In this document: piece after piece, positions 23,384 through 35,365 of the stretch | Numbering within the stretch: the stretch's first letter is position 1 | How the letters are laid out: every line of letters starts with the position of its first letter | Source of the DNA: Drosophila miranda | Taxonomy: Eukaryota > Arthropoda > Insecta > Diptera > Drosophilidae | NCBI RefSeq assembly: GCF_003369915.1 | Contig: NW_022881603.1 | Location: 32,175,522-32,239,521 of the forward strand | DNA: 64,000 nucleotides | Reading direction: 5' to 3' | Program-made: the position numbers and the translations under genes | The notes under the pieces: model-generated | Seen by the model: only the letters and a program-made list of their open reading frames with translations | What the model was told of the DNA's origin: nothing | Database searches by the model: none

Positions 23384-23941
23384 GACAGGGCCACCGATGG
23401 GTACAATGGACAGAGCTCCCAGATGTAGTCGGGTGGAGTTCGTACGCATTGGATGGCCGCAACCAGTGTTTTGTTCTTGTCATAATGTTCCTTTAAATGC
23501 AGTCCAGCATGTCATTCATTTTCCAGTCTAGGTGTCTTGCCCTGCAACCGGGTTGCAGCTGAATGAATACCATACCTTAATATGTTTTTAGTCGTAAGTT
23601 AAGTGTGGAACGTGCGCAAAACGTGTAGCCGCAAAATCCCAAAAGTGGAACGATTCTCGGGGAAGATCAGTCCCATTCGAAATGTGATACAACAAGTTCA
23701 GGAATACATTATACAATTTCAAAATTTTGTACAGCAGCAGAAATAATTCAATATTTATGCCTATGTGCAGAAACTATGTTTGTAAATACACATATGTACA
23801 TATGTATGTAAGTATACATATATGCATTGATACCTACATAATTTGTTATAGATCCTATGGACCGTAAATAAAAGTACAGTCCCATAATTAGTGTTGGTCA
23901 ATATGCATGTATATGTATATGCACTCACAAGGAGATCAGAA
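23384..23941. other. Convergent intergenic region between Cdk4 and dolichol kinase
   Basis: This holds the Cdk4 3' flank, with a plus-strand AATAAA at about 23867-23872 as the likely poly(A) signal. It also holds the 3' flank of the minus-strand dolichol kinase gene. A run of ATGTACATATGTATG-like alternating sequence lies at 23785-23830. No coding region was seen. Confidence 0.5.
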
Positions 23942-25646
23942 TCAGGCCAGGCCAACGAGTATATAAAAGACTAGGGGCAGCACCAGATTGTCCACTTGGT
24001 CGGTAAAGGCCTCCACCATGGCTGAGTTGATGGCTGCGAAAATGGTTGCAAACCACTTGGCCTGTGTCATGGCCAGCAGACCGGTCGCCTCCAGCAACCA
24101 GACGGACAGAAGGATGGACATCACGAAGGCGATAGTGCCTTCCAGGGAACGTGAGGAATCTGCAAGAGTTGAAAACGTTGTATTAGTCAGCAGTTCAATG
24201 GGAGTGTTCTCCTGTCACTACTCACTTCCCCACATGTTGCGTCCCATCTTGGAGCCCACCACACTGGCCGCGGTGTCGCCCACGCCCACTGCCAGGATGC
24301 CCGAGAGCAGGATCAAAGTATCTTTTCCGGAGCAGGGGCAAGGAGTCAGCCATAGGGGCATGGAGCATCCAATAAGCAGGCAGAACGGGGTCAGCGCCAG
24401 AACCCCAGCGTCCTTTTCATCCCTGAACGAGTGGAAAGCGTCGGTCAGCCTGTCCGAAAATGGAGGAATCTCTAGCAGTCGCATCAGCTCCAGGACCACA
24501 AATGCCGCCAGCGCTATGCCCGTGGCTAAGTACAGTAGAGTGCAATGAAAGAGCACTCCTGGAACGAAGACAAGCACTATCAACAGGTGGAATATCTTAC
24601 GGATTCGGGTGTTGGCTTGAACGGTGTGCCGCAGTTGCCAGGTGATGGTGGCGCCGGTCAATAGAACGAGCACCAGGTAGAAGCCTATAATTTGCAGTCG
24701 CTTAGGGTTCCTGAAGATGAACTGGAGCAGAGCCACAATAGGCAGAGGACTGGTGACGGTCCAGCAACAGGTAGAAAGGAATAGGCCCACGCAGTCGTGG
24801 AACTGCGGTCACCAGCACGCAGAGAATGAGCAGCCACATCAAAGCATTCTGTGAAAGAGTGGGCTCTGATTCTGATTAGACAGGATTAGATGTGGATGAA
24901 TGATCACCTAAACCCACCAGCATTATAAGATTAAGTCGGTCAAAAGGTCTTGGCATCCGCGTCCGCGGAGCACAGTTCGTAGAGCCGGTAAGTGGCGCTT
25001 ATCACGAACAGCATAAGACCTTGGAATAGAATGGAGGCCTCGCCGTAGGTGAAGCACCGTGAGAAGCCACGCATCATGCAGATGTAAAAGTGCTGGTAGC
25101 CAGCTATCATCAGGAACCCCGCGAACACAGCAAACAACCGGAAGTGCCCAGGCAGAGGCCGAAACCAAGTGCGGTGAATGTTCCCGGCAGTAGGCTGATG
25201 ATGCATTTGGCCAGTATGCTCGTGTCCGCAAAGAAGTACACGAAGAAGCAGAGTGTCTCCACGCACATGCCAGCGGCTGTCACCGTCAACATCAGATGGA
25301 GATGGACCTGCTCCTTGCAGGTCGGAGCGTTTAGAAAGCGCGAGGCCAAGGCCAGCGGCATCAGAAAGCACATCCAACCGCCACTCGACGCCCAGGGCCT
25401 GTTCGTCCAGTGGATTGGTGATAAGATAAGATTAAGTAGAGCGTCATTAACACTCAACTGGGAACTTTGCACTTTGACTCACCTGGGCAGCATGACATTG
25501 TCTCGCTTGGCGGTGGTGGAGTCGTGGACCCTGCTGCTGCTGTGGTGTCTATCCAAATGCTCGGAATCGCTGGAATTGCTCTCCGTTGTGGCGCCGGAGG
25601 ACAGGTCCGATTCGGAATGTTCTGTTTCGCTGATTGAGCGTCGCAT
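23942..25646 (-). pseudogene. Dolichol kinase (DOLK/Sec59-like), three frame disruptions
   Basis: This ER multi-pass enzyme makes dolichyl phosphate with CTP for protein glycosylation. Minus-strand exons are 25646-25483, 25398-24918, 24848-24226 and 24159-23942. The start MRRSISETEHSESDLSSG is a polar cytosolic N-terminus. Many hydrophobic segments follow. The conserved kinase end is clear: GVGDTAASVVGSKMGRNMWG, the CTP-binding-type SRSLEGTIAF across the last intron, and DQVDNLVLPLVFYILVGLA before the stop. The frame breaks at about 25137 (one base missing in GTSG|LFAVFAGFL), 24942-24945 (one extra T in KTF|DRLNLIML) and about 24760 (two bases missing in FYLLLD|TVTSPLP). In D. melanogaster the orthologue is, I believe, CG8311. 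The tail-to-tail neighbour is Cdk4. The tandem array starts 100 bp upstream of its start codon, so its promoter may be cut. Family call is firm. Pseudogene versus sequencing error is open. Confidence 0.8.
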
Positions 25647-25745
25647 TGTCGCTTGTTTTATTTGTTTCTCAGCTTAAAGCATACTTCTAAGTGCCAAATG
25701 TTTGTTTTTTCTTGGACGCCCATCCGCCCGCGGATATATGGCCTG

Positions 25746-26739
25746 ACCCTCAGAAATATACCAAAATATACCGCATTTTCAAAATATACCGTAAATATAC
25801 TGACGAACTCAAGCTCTATAATCCATATTCCTCGTTTTTGATATTCCGTGGAATATTAATAGCTATCTATATCTCTCAGCCCTACCCACATAATTTTATA
25901 CGATTTATGAATCAATTTTTTACTAACTGGCTTACTCTAAATACTTGCTTTTGCAGCAGAGACTAAATTTTTGCCTGGGATGACAAACATTTTCTCAATT
26001 CTATAATATCCTTTCCTAGGGTATGCATTGTTGCTTGCATTTTTCCGCAACATGGAACGCGATTATTGCTTTCCGCCAATGAAAATTATGGCAGGAAACG
26101 GCTGCGACAGAATGTCAGGATGCGTCGTGTTAATATTCCCCAATAATTGGTAATATTCACCCTAAGTCGATGTCCAAATATAGTAATTTAAGAACATAAT
26201 TTAAAAGTATGGAATGGGACTCATTGTTGTCAACCGGTTATTACCGATTCAAATAAATACTGAAATATACGGTATTATTTTCAAAATATACCGACGTATT
26301 TTTGATATTCTGGCGAATATTACTAGCTAAATAGAACCCTCAGGCCTGCCCACATAATTTTATCCGACTAATGAATCAATTTTCTACTCGACTGGTTTAT
26401 TTTAAATACTTGCTTTTATTTGATTTTGCCCAAAGGTCAAACAAATAAAACGTAAGAGATTATCTATATAATGTGTTTGTACAAAAATTGTGTGTACACA
26501 CTTGCAACCATGGTCGATCTATCGGCCTAGCCCGCCAGATTCGAATCTATCCTTCTTCGTTCTAATCTGTGCGCCCAAAAGTACGCTGACCGCAATTGCC
26601 AAAACTATGCATCGTGGTATAGCCGCTCTATATAACGAATGACCCTTTTATATCTTTATTATCATATTGCTGATTTTGCATTGCTTTATATGAATATAAA
26701 ACTTGATCAAATTGGAAAGACATGATGCGAGATGTGGAT
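25746..26739 (+). repeat. Array repeat R, copy 1
   Basis: This 1-kb AT-rich repeat begins accctcagaaatataccaaa. It contains two diverged halves, each with caaaatataccg, tttttgatattc and cccacataattttat, about 470 bp apart. It occurs five times (here, 30628, 35584, 40541, 49719) and brackets the four B blocks. The repeated ggtatatttt motif resembles a known fly core-promoter motif. It may be an old transposon. No coding region was seen. Confidence 0.8.
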
Positions 26740-26887
26740 GCGATGCGAAGTAAAGCAACTAAAATTTTGTTGTAATGATTAGCTCAGTACGATGAGAAGG
26801 TGGGTCGGCGGAACGTGTATATACGTTTCACAAGAAAAGTCACACGTGCAAAAAGATTGACACACAACTCTATTTAACTTTTGACAG

Positions 26888-27379
26888 ATGTCAGAAACAA
26901 TCCCAAATAAGACACCTGCGTTCGTGGAAAAAGCTATCACCACTAGGTGAAAAAAGGTTATTGTGCTAAAACAGCTCCAAAATGAAAACTACGAAGTGCA
27001 CGATATCTACAACCTGGGAATGGGTAGAAAGTACGGTCAATATTCCATTCTATTTTTTCCAGACCGTTTTCCACCGTCTACTTCGTCAGTTCGCCCTCGT
27101 CTGTACCGTCAGCTAGTGTTGGCTCGGTGCAGATTATAAATGTTTATAGAATTTTAATAAAAAAATGGAATATTTTGTTGAATAAAATAAAGATAAAAAA
27201 GAAATAGCAAGAGAGAAATAAGAAGCAAAGGAGGCGAAGGAGAATTGATTCAATAAATAAAAGGTACAGAGGAAGTGCACCAGACCACCGACTGTTTCGT
27301 CTACAATCCGGCCTGTTGCCTCGACGCCTATCCGGCTTCTGAATTCTGCGATGCCGAAATTAATAAATGCAGTTGCTGA
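26888..27379 (+). pseudogene. Coding-like islands of an unidentified small gene (B copy 1)
   Basis: I do not recognise this gene. After an acceptor-like ttttgacag, ATG at 26888 opens MSETIPNKTPAFVEKAITTR, then TGA at 26948. The same frame continues KKVIVLKQLQNENYEVHDIY and stays open to TAA at 27137. Another frame nearby reads PFSTVYFVSSPSSVPSASVG (about 27067-27126). From 27263 to the stop at 27377 is a 38-codon stretch starting GTEEVHQTTDCFVYNP, with six cysteines in the pattern C-x6-CC-x9-C-x6-C-x-C, ending at KCSC. Codon use in the last part looks coding. The arrangement suggests remnants of a two- or three-exon gene, the last exon encoding a Cys-rich secreted-type domain. No signal peptide is visible. 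The islands lie about 1 kb upstream of the zip leader and are amplified with it. Confidence 0.4.
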
Positions 27380-28429
27380 TTTACTATGTATATAACAAGG
27401 TCGAAATAATTATAGTCATAAAATCAAAATCAAAATCAACAGAAATAAAATGTAAAAACATTTTGTTTAGCTTTATAACATTGTTATTTAAAAAAAAAGT
27501 GCCGATAAGTTGCGCTTATCGCACAAAAGGAGGGATTTTTCATCGCAACACTGTCCATTTCATTACGTTTTATTTCTGACCTTCTTTGCTCAAACCTTAT
27601 TTTAGGCACAATAAAATTAAATTAAGCATTTAAAGCTAGCTAATCTTCTAGAAAATTTATTCATCTATCGGATAAAATTATGTTTTGAGGACTGAAGGTC
27701 TTAGCTAATCTTAAGTCGAATTAAGTCAGCATGATTCGTGATTAAATATTTTTATAGCACTTTAGGTGAAAAATATCGTGGTCTTTTTTTATATAAAGAT
27801 GAAGAACCTGCAAGAGTAAATATTATTTTTTGTCTAGTTCAAGTTATTATCAGTTTAAATAAAGGGGGTTTAAGTGGGCTAAGTACGTTTTTTATCAGAC
27901 GGTCAGACTTCTGCTCTCTTCTGAAACGAAAAAATGAGTCGTTATATTTTAATGGGCCTTAAAAACGTGTATGGACAACAAACAAAAACAGCCAAGGCAA
28001 ATTGCAAGGTTCGTACGAACCTTACCTCGGAGTTGTTGACAAACAATATACCTTGAAGTCAAAAGGGTGACTTTATCCTTTTATCCTCTTTTTTCTCGTT
28101 TTTATTAGCAAAAATTCCATGTACGTAACAAAAGGCGTTGATGAATTATTCGTCTAATAATTTTAATGTGTCAGATTGATAAATCGTTCACTCTTTCTTG
28201 CGACGAAAAATTGAGTCGTAATTTAAAATGGGCTATAAAAAAGGGTAAGGACAAGGGGCAAAAACAGCCAAGACAAATGTCGAGGTTCGCGTGTGATGAA
28301 AATATTAAGCAAAAGTGGATTTCAGCTTGCATGCGGTTGCATTTTCAGGGCCGTTTTGCCTGCTGTTCATACCCTTTTTTTTCTTCCATTATGTGTATAT
28401 ATATACTGAAAATATACTGAATGCGAGTA

Positions 28430-29627
28430 CGCGTTGACAATAAATCGAAAACTATAGAGGTGCTACCGTTAAAATCGTTAAAAGTCAAACCCAAACACAG
28501 AGACAACGCGAAGACCACGAAGCAAGTGGATAGTGGAGTAGGCAAAAGTGAAAGAGAAAATAGAGAGAACGCGAAACGTAACGCAACAAGGCAATAAACA
28601 GTGAGTAAAGCAACCGCTGAAACGACGTGCGACGCGTCGAAATGTGAGTTCCTGCGTGTTTGTGTGTGTGTGTGTGCATGTGTGTGTTGGTGCGCTGAAA
28701 GTGCAGCTGTCGCTTGAAACAAATAAAACCGCACAATTTCCATATAAAAAGACATTGCAAGACGCAGCTTGCCAGCAATATATCAATAAATCGGTAGTGC
28801 GAGAAAACAGCGAAAACCGAAGGCGAGGAGCAAGCGCGACAAGAAAAAATAAAATGCATGTAGAATAATTTTAACGCCCAAAAGTCTCCGGTCTGTCGGC
28901 GACGCTGACGCTGATGTCGATGCCAACGCCGACGCCGCTTGTTGAAACAAATGCATCGAAATACGTGCATTTCGGTGAAAATTGAGTTGAATTTGCACAA
29001 ATGCAGTGCTGACAAAGTGAAACGAGAGAATAAAAAACAATATTAATGTGCAAAATATGCGGAAAACTGCTTTGAAATGTGGAGAGCGCAGAACAGCGGT
29101 ACACAAAAGAAGGAAAGAGAGAAGGGAGAAAAGGAATGGAATGATGGCAGCTTATACCTGCTCTGCTTCGAAAAAGAAACCGAAACCAGCCACCAAAAAT
29201 GTTTGCTGCCGGCTCTGCCGCTGCTCCTGCTGCACTCTTCGGAATGCAAACTGGTTAATGGTTCATTTCTAGACACAGCCGGCTTGAGCAACTGTGGCCA
29301 TATTTTTTCTTCTTTTGCGCTCTTCCCTTTTGAAACTGTTCTCGCCGCCTCCGTTTTGTGCCGCTCTTCTAAGATAAAGAGCGCGCGTCTCGAGATAAAT
29401 GCGAAAAATATTGTATCTCAATGGCCGCGGTGTTTCCGATGTGAAAATTAAACGAAACCGTATTCATTATTTTGTGTTTGTTCTGCTGAACAGAAAAGTG
29501 TGTATTAAAAAACCTCAATAGCACCCACATTACGACGAGAAAACTCAAACGACAAAACCATAGTTGAATTGAGTGAGAATAATATATATATATATATAGA
29601 GAGAGAGAGAGTAAATACACCGCTACA
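28430..29627 (+). promoter_or_regulatory. zip: zip 5' leader and leader intron (B copy 1)
   Basis: The stretch upstream of the zip start codon looks like a fly 5' UTR, rich in CAACAA/GAAAA and without long ORFs on the sense strand. A good donor (aaat|gtgagt at 28644) and acceptor (ttctgctgaacag ending 29493) suggest a leader intron of 850 bp, with the second exon starting at 29494. I see no clear TATA box. The transcription start is probably near 28,430, but this is a guess. (GT)n at 28662-28690 and (AT)n/(AG)n at 29583-29612 vary in length between copies. Equivalent leaders lie before the other three exon-1 copies. Confidence 0.45.
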
Positions 29628-29759
29628 ATGTCGGAAGAAGTAGATCGCAACGATCCCGAGCTGAAATACCTTTCGGTGGAACGGAACCAATACAATGATC
29701 CGGCCACACAGGCGGAATGGACACAGAAGCGCCTGGTCTGGGTGCCCCACGAGAATCAA
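29628..29759 (+). CDS. zip: zip first coding exon, copy 1
   Basis: Forty-four codons, MSEEVDRNDPELKYLSVERN to WVPHENQ, then donor gtgagt. This is the known N-terminus of zipper, which precedes the SH3-like domain. The exon ends in phase 0 and fits exon 2 at 50844 (GFVAAS). In this copy the intron starts gtgagttgag, a small private change after the donor. It is separated from exon 2 by more than 21 kb of array. Confidence 0.9.
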
Positions 29760-30144
29760 GTGAGTTGAGTTCTACTGAAGAACCCTTGCCCACATATTCC
29801 TCCTGCATATTCGCACATTCATTTCTCTGCTGAAATCATCAGCGTTAAAAGATGCCACAGTTCTTCAAGTTGGTCAAAAACCAAATCAATTTGCCGCTAA
29901 AAGGGTTTTGCACAACATTTTCCAATTTGCATATCGCAGCCACACTCTGACTCACTCACACCAAACAAAAGAGAACGAAAGAGCGGGAGAGCAGGGTCAG
30001 GGATCCAGCGAGAGCGAGGCAAAACAAGTTTGTAATCTCTGTCCCTGTATTAGTGTTGAGATATGTTCTGCATGTGTGTGTTTGTGTGTGTGTGTGAGTA
30101 CTGCCTCTAGCTACCCTGCAGTACGGGTCATTAATGACTCAGCT

Positions 30145-30410
30145 GCTGACACGTCGATGACCGCGTCACTACCCCCGATGACATAGTCGATGACCGGCCA
30201 TACGCTCAGCTGATGACATTAACATGGAGATGTCCTAGGGCATAATCGATGACATTGTCATCGAGCATTGCCGAAAAATCATGACTTAATAAGCGATGAT
30301 TTTTCACGATTTTTTGGCTTAAAATCATGCATTTTATAGGTGATGATTTTTACCTAAATATCATGCACTTAATAAGTGATGATTTTTCACGTAAAATCAT
30401 GCATTTAATA
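30145..30410 (+). repeat. GATGAC cluster and 37-bp minisatellite (B copy 1, short form)
   Basis: In the zip intron, GATGAC occurs about six times in 110 bp, including the near-perfect palindrome cgatgacattgtcatcg. A minisatellite of about 37 bp follows, made of AAATCATGCA, then TTAATAAGYGATGATTTTT, then acctaa, with some units inverted. This copy lacks about 72 bp (two units) relative to copies 2-4. Corresponding arrays are at about 35030-35365, 39985-40320 and 49170-49500. Confidence 0.75.
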
Positions 30411-30627
30411 TAAAAAGTAATACATTGTAATTGTTTATTTTTCCAATTATTTTTATTTATTATTATTCATTATTGTCTGCTTTGTATTTTTTTTCTCTTG
30501 AGGTCTTCTGAAAATGACTATTCTTAATGTTGTGAATAGCCTTCCGAATCACTTTTTCTGCTGGCTCGTCGGGTATTTTCATCTTCACCGCCGCTGAAAT
30601 AATTTTTTATTATTTTATAATTTTTTT

Positions 30628-31621
30628 ACCCTCAGAAATATACCAAAATATACCGCATTTTCAAAATATACCGTAAATATACTGACGAACTCAAGCTCTA
30701 TAATCCATATTCCTCGTTTTTGATATTCCGTGGAATATTAATAGCTATCTATATCTCTCAGCCCTACCCACATAATTTTATACGATTTATGCATCAATTT
30801 TTTACTAACTGGCTTACTCTAAATACTTGCTTTTGCAGCAGAGACTAAATTTTTGCCTGGGATGACAAACATTTTCTCAATTCTATAATATCCTTTCCTA
30901 GGGTATGCATTGTTGCTTGCATTTTTCCGCAACATGGAACGCGATTATTGCTTTCCGCCAATGAAAATTATGGCAGGAAACGGCTGCGACAGAATGTCAG
31001 GATGCGTCGTGTTAATATTCCCCAATAATTGGTAATATTCACCCTAAGTCGATGTCCAAATATAGTAATTTAAGAACATAATTTAAAAGTATGGAATGGG
31101 ACTCATTGTTGTCAACCGGTTATTACCGATTCAAATAAATACTGAAATATACGGTATTATTTTCAAAATATACCGACGTATTTTTGATATTCTGGCGAAT
31201 ATTACTAGCTAAATAGAACCCTCAGGCCTGCCCACATAATTTTATCCGACTAATGAATCAATTTTTTACTCGACTGGTTTATTTTAAATACTTGCTTTTA
31301 TTTGATTTTGCCCAAAGGTCAAACAAATAAAACGTAAGAGATTATCTATATAATGTGTTTGTACAAAAATTGTGTGTACACACTTGCAACCATGGTCGAT
31401 CTATCGGCCTAGCCCGCCAGATTCGAATCTATCCTTCTTCTTTCTAATCTGTGCGCCCAAAAGTACGCTGACCGCAATTGCCAAAACTATGCATCGTGGT
31501 ATAGCCGCTCTATATAACGAATGACCCTTTTATATCTTTATTATCATATTGCTGATTTTGCATTGCTTTATATGAATATAAAACTTGATCAAAATGGAAA
31601 GACATGATGCGAGATGTGGAT
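30628..31621 (+). repeat. Array repeat R, copy 2
   Basis: Nearly identical to R copy 1. It differs by isolated substitutions and length changes, such as tttcttt for ttcgttc near 31437. Confidence 0.8.
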
Positions 31622-31767
31622 GCGATGCGAAAAAGCAACTAAAATTTTGTTGTAATGATTAGCTCAGTACGATGAGAAGGTGGGTCGGCGGAACGTGTAT
31701 ATACGTTTCACAAGAAAAGTCACACGTGCAAAAAGATTGACACACAACTCTATTTAACTTTTGACAG

Positions 31768-32259
31768 ATGTCAGAAACAATCCCAAATAAGACACCTGCG
31801 TTCGTGGAAAAAGCTATCACCACTAGGTGAAAAAAGGTTATTGTGCTAAAACAGCTCCAAAATGAAAACTACGAAGTGCACGATATCTACAACCTGGGAA
31901 TGGGTAGAAAGTACGGTCAATATTCCATTCTATTTTTTCCAGACCGTTTTCCACCGTCTACTTCGTCAGTTCGCCCTCGTCTGTACCGTCAGCTAGTGTT
32001 GGCTCGGTGCAGATTATAAATGTTTATAGAATTTTAATAAAAAAATGGAATATTTTGTTGAATAAAATAAAGATAAAAAAGAAATAGCAAGAGAGAAATA
32101 AGAAGCAAAGGAGGCGAAGGAGAATTGATTCAATAAAAAAAAGGTACAGAGGAAGTGCACCAGACCACCGACTGTTTCGTCTACAATCCGGCCTGTTGCC
32201 TCGACGCCTATCCGGCTTCTGAATTCTGCGATGCCGAAATTAATAAATGCAGTTGCTGA
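31768..32259 (+). pseudogene. Unidentified coding-like islands (B copy 2)
   Basis: Repeat of the islands at 26888-27379. ATG is at 31768 and the Cys-rich end (32143-32259) is identical in sequence to copy 1, including all six cysteines and the same upstream TGA. Confidence 0.4.
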
Positions 32260-34466
32260 TTTACTATGTATATAACAAGGTCGAAATAATTATAGTCATA
32301 AAATCAAAATCAACAGAAATAAAATGTAAAAACATTTTGTTCAGCTTTATAACATTGTTATTTAAAAAAAAAAGCGCCGATAAGTTGCGCTTATCGTACA
32401 AAAGGAGGGATTTTTCATCGCAACACTGTCCATTTCATTACGTTTTATTTCTGACCTTCTTTGCTCAAACCTTATTTTAGGCACAATAAAATTAAATTAA
32501 GCATTTAAAGCTAGCTAATCTTCTAGAAAATTTATTCATCTATCGGATAAAATTATGTTTTGAGGACTGAAGGTCTTAGCTAATCTTAAGTCGAATTAAG
32601 TCAGCATGATTCGTGATTAAATATTTTTATAGCACTTTAGGTGAAAAATATCGTGGTCTTTTTTTATATAAAGATGAAGAACCTGCAAGAGTAAATATTA
32701 TTTTTTGTCTAGTTCAAGTTATTATCAGTTTAAATAAAGGGGGTTTAAGTGGGCTAAGTACGTTTTTTATCAGACGGTCAGACTTCTGCTCTCTTCTGAA
32801 ACGAAAAAATGAGTCGTTATATTTTAATGGGCCTTAAAAACGGGTATGGACAACAAACAAAAACAGCCAAGGCAAATTGCAAGGTTCGTACGAACCTTAC
32901 CTCGGAGTTGTTGACAAACAATATACCTTGAAGTCAAAAGGGTGACTTTATCCTTTTATCCTCTTTTTTCTCGTTTTTATAAGCAAAAATTCCATGTACG
33001 TAACAAAAGGCGTTGATGAATTATTCGTCTAATAATTTTAATGTGTCATATTGATAAATCGTTCACTCTTTCTTGCGACGAAAAATTGAGTCGTAATTTA
33101 AAATGGGCTATAAAAAAGGGTAAGGACAAGGGGCAAAAACAGCCAAGACAAATGTCGAGGTTCGCGTGTGATGAAAATATTAAGCAAAAGTGGATTTCAG
33201 CTTGCATGCGGTTGCATTTTCAGGGCCGTTTTGCCTGCTGTTCATACCCTTTTTTTTCTTCCATTATGTGTATATATATACTGAATATATACTGAAAATA
33301 TACTGAATGCGAGTACGCGTTGACAATAAATCGAAAACTATAGAGGTGCTACCGTTAAAATCGTTAAAAGTCAAACCCAAACACAGAGACAACGCGAAGA
33401 CCACGAAGCAAGTGGATAGTGGAGTAGGCAAAAGTGAAAGAGAAAATAGAGAGAACGCGAAACGTAACGCAACAAGGCAATAAACAGTGAGTAAAGCAAC
33501 CGCTGAAACGACGTGCGACGCGTCGAAATGTGAGTTCCTGCGTGTTTGTGTGTGTGTGTGTGCATGTGTGTGTTGGTGCGCTGAAAGTGCAGCTGTCGCT
33601 TGAAACAAATAAAACCGCACAATTTCCATATAAAAAGACATTGCAAGACGCAGCTTGCCAGCAATATATCAATAAATCGGTAGTGCGAGAAAACAGCGAA
33701 AACCGAAGGCGAGGAGCAAGCGCGACAAGAAAAAATAAAATGCATGTAGAATAATTTTAACGCCCAAAAGTCTCCGGTCTGTCGGCGACGCTGACGCTGA
33801 TGTCGATGCCAACGCCGACGCCGCTTGTTGAAACAAATGCATCGAAATACGTGCATTTCGGTGAAAATTGAGTTGAATTTGCACAAATGCAGTGCTGACT
33901 AAGTGAAACGAGAGAATAAAAAACAATATTAATGTGCAAAATATGCGGAAAACTGCTTTGAAATGTGGAGAGCGCAGAACAGCGGTACACAAAAGAAGGA
34001 AAGAGAGAAGGGAGAAAAGGAATGGAATGATGGCAGCTTATACCTGCTCTGCTTCGAAAAAGAAACCGAAACCAGCCACCAAAAATGTTTGCTGCCGGCT
34101 CTGCCGCTGCTCCTGCTGCACTCTTCGGAATGCAAACTGGTTAATGGTTCATTTCTAGACACAGCCGGCTTGAGCAACTGTGGCCATATTTTTTCTTCTT
34201 TTGCGCTCTTCCCTTTTGAAACTGTTCTCGCCGCCTCCGTTTTGTGCCGCTCTTCTAAGATAAAGAGCGCGCGTCTCGAGATAAATGCGAAAAATATTGT
34301 ATCTCAATGGCCGCGGTGTTTCCGATGTGAAAATTAAACGAAACCGTATTCATTATTTTGTGTTTGTTCTGCTCAACAGAAAAGTGTGTATTAAAAAACC
34401 TCAATAGCACCCACATTACGACGAGAAAACTCAAACGACAAAACCATAGTTGAATTGAGTGAGAAT

Positions 34467-34501
<35 letters not shown>

Positions 34502-34517
34502 TAAATACACCGCTACA

Positions 34518-34649
34518 ATGTCGGAAGAAGTAGATCGCAACGATCCCGAGCTGAAATACCTTTCGGTGGAACGGAACCAATACAATGATCCGGCCACACA
34601 GGCGGAATGGACACAGAAGCGCCTGGTCTGGGTCCCCCACGAGAATCAA
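34518..34649 (+). CDS. zip: zip first coding exon, copy 2
   Basis: Same 44 codons as copy 1. The only coding difference I see is synonymous (GTC for GTG in LVWVPH). The splice donor is intact. Confidence 0.9.
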
Positions 34650-35029
34650 GTGAGTTCTACTGAAGAACCCTTGCCCACATATTCCTCCTGCATATTCGCA
34701 CATTCATTTCTCTGCTGAAATCATCAGCGTTAAAAGATGCCACAGTTCTTCAAGTTGGTCAAAAACCAAATCAATTTGCCGCTAAAAGGGTTTTGCACAA
34801 CATTTTCCAATTTGCATATCGCAGCCACACTCTGACTCACTCACACCAAACAAAAGAGAACGAAAGAGCGGGAGAGCAGGGTCAGGGATCCAGCGAGAGC
34901 GAGGCAAAACAAGTTTGTAATCTCTGTCCCTGTATTAGTGTTGAGATATGTTCTGCATGTGTGTGTTTGTGTGTGTGTGTGAGTACTGCCTCTAGCTACC
35001 CTGCAGTACGGGTCATTAATGACTCAGCT

Positions 35030-35365
35030 GCTGACACGTCGATGACCGCGTCACTACCCCCGATGACATAGTCGATGACCGGCCATACGCTGAGCTGATG
35101 ACATTAACATGGAGATGTCCTAGGGCATAATAGATGACATTGTCATCGAGCATTGCCGAAAAATCATGACTTAATAAGCGATGATTTTTCACGACTTTTT
35201 GGCTTAAATCATCGCTTATTAAATGCATGATTTTTGACTAAAGATCATGCACATAATAAGCGATGATTTTTACCTAAAAATCATGCATTTTATAGGTGAT
35301 GATTTTTACCTAAATATCATGCACTTAATAAGTGATGATTTTTCACGTAAAATCATGCATTTAAT
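35030..35365 (+). repeat. GATGAC cluster and minisatellite (B copy 2)
   Basis: Longer form with two more 37-bp units than B copy 1. One unit is inverted (aaatcatcgcttattaaatg at about 35206), so the array can fold back on itself. Confidence 0.75.

Larger units (their letters stand above)
26740..30627 (+). repeat. Array block B, copy 1
   Basis: Block B holds coding-like islands of an unknown small gene, diverged 90-bp direct repeats near 27924 and 28200, the zip 5' leader, zip coding exon 1, part of the zip intron, and the GATGAC cluster with a 37-bp minisatellite. Copy 1 is about 72 bp shorter than the others because it lacks two minisatellite units. Confidence 0.85.

Noticed and set aside
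26760..26830. tRNA-like boxes (agctcagtacg) near 26780
   Set aside because: No cloverleaf can be folded and no B box follows at the right distance.
28485..29015. Minus-strand open frames with HTHTHTH and SLYFLFH-type sequence, repeated in all B blocks
   Set aside because: They read across the GT microsatellite and the 5' leader of zip in antisense and have no domain or codon signal.
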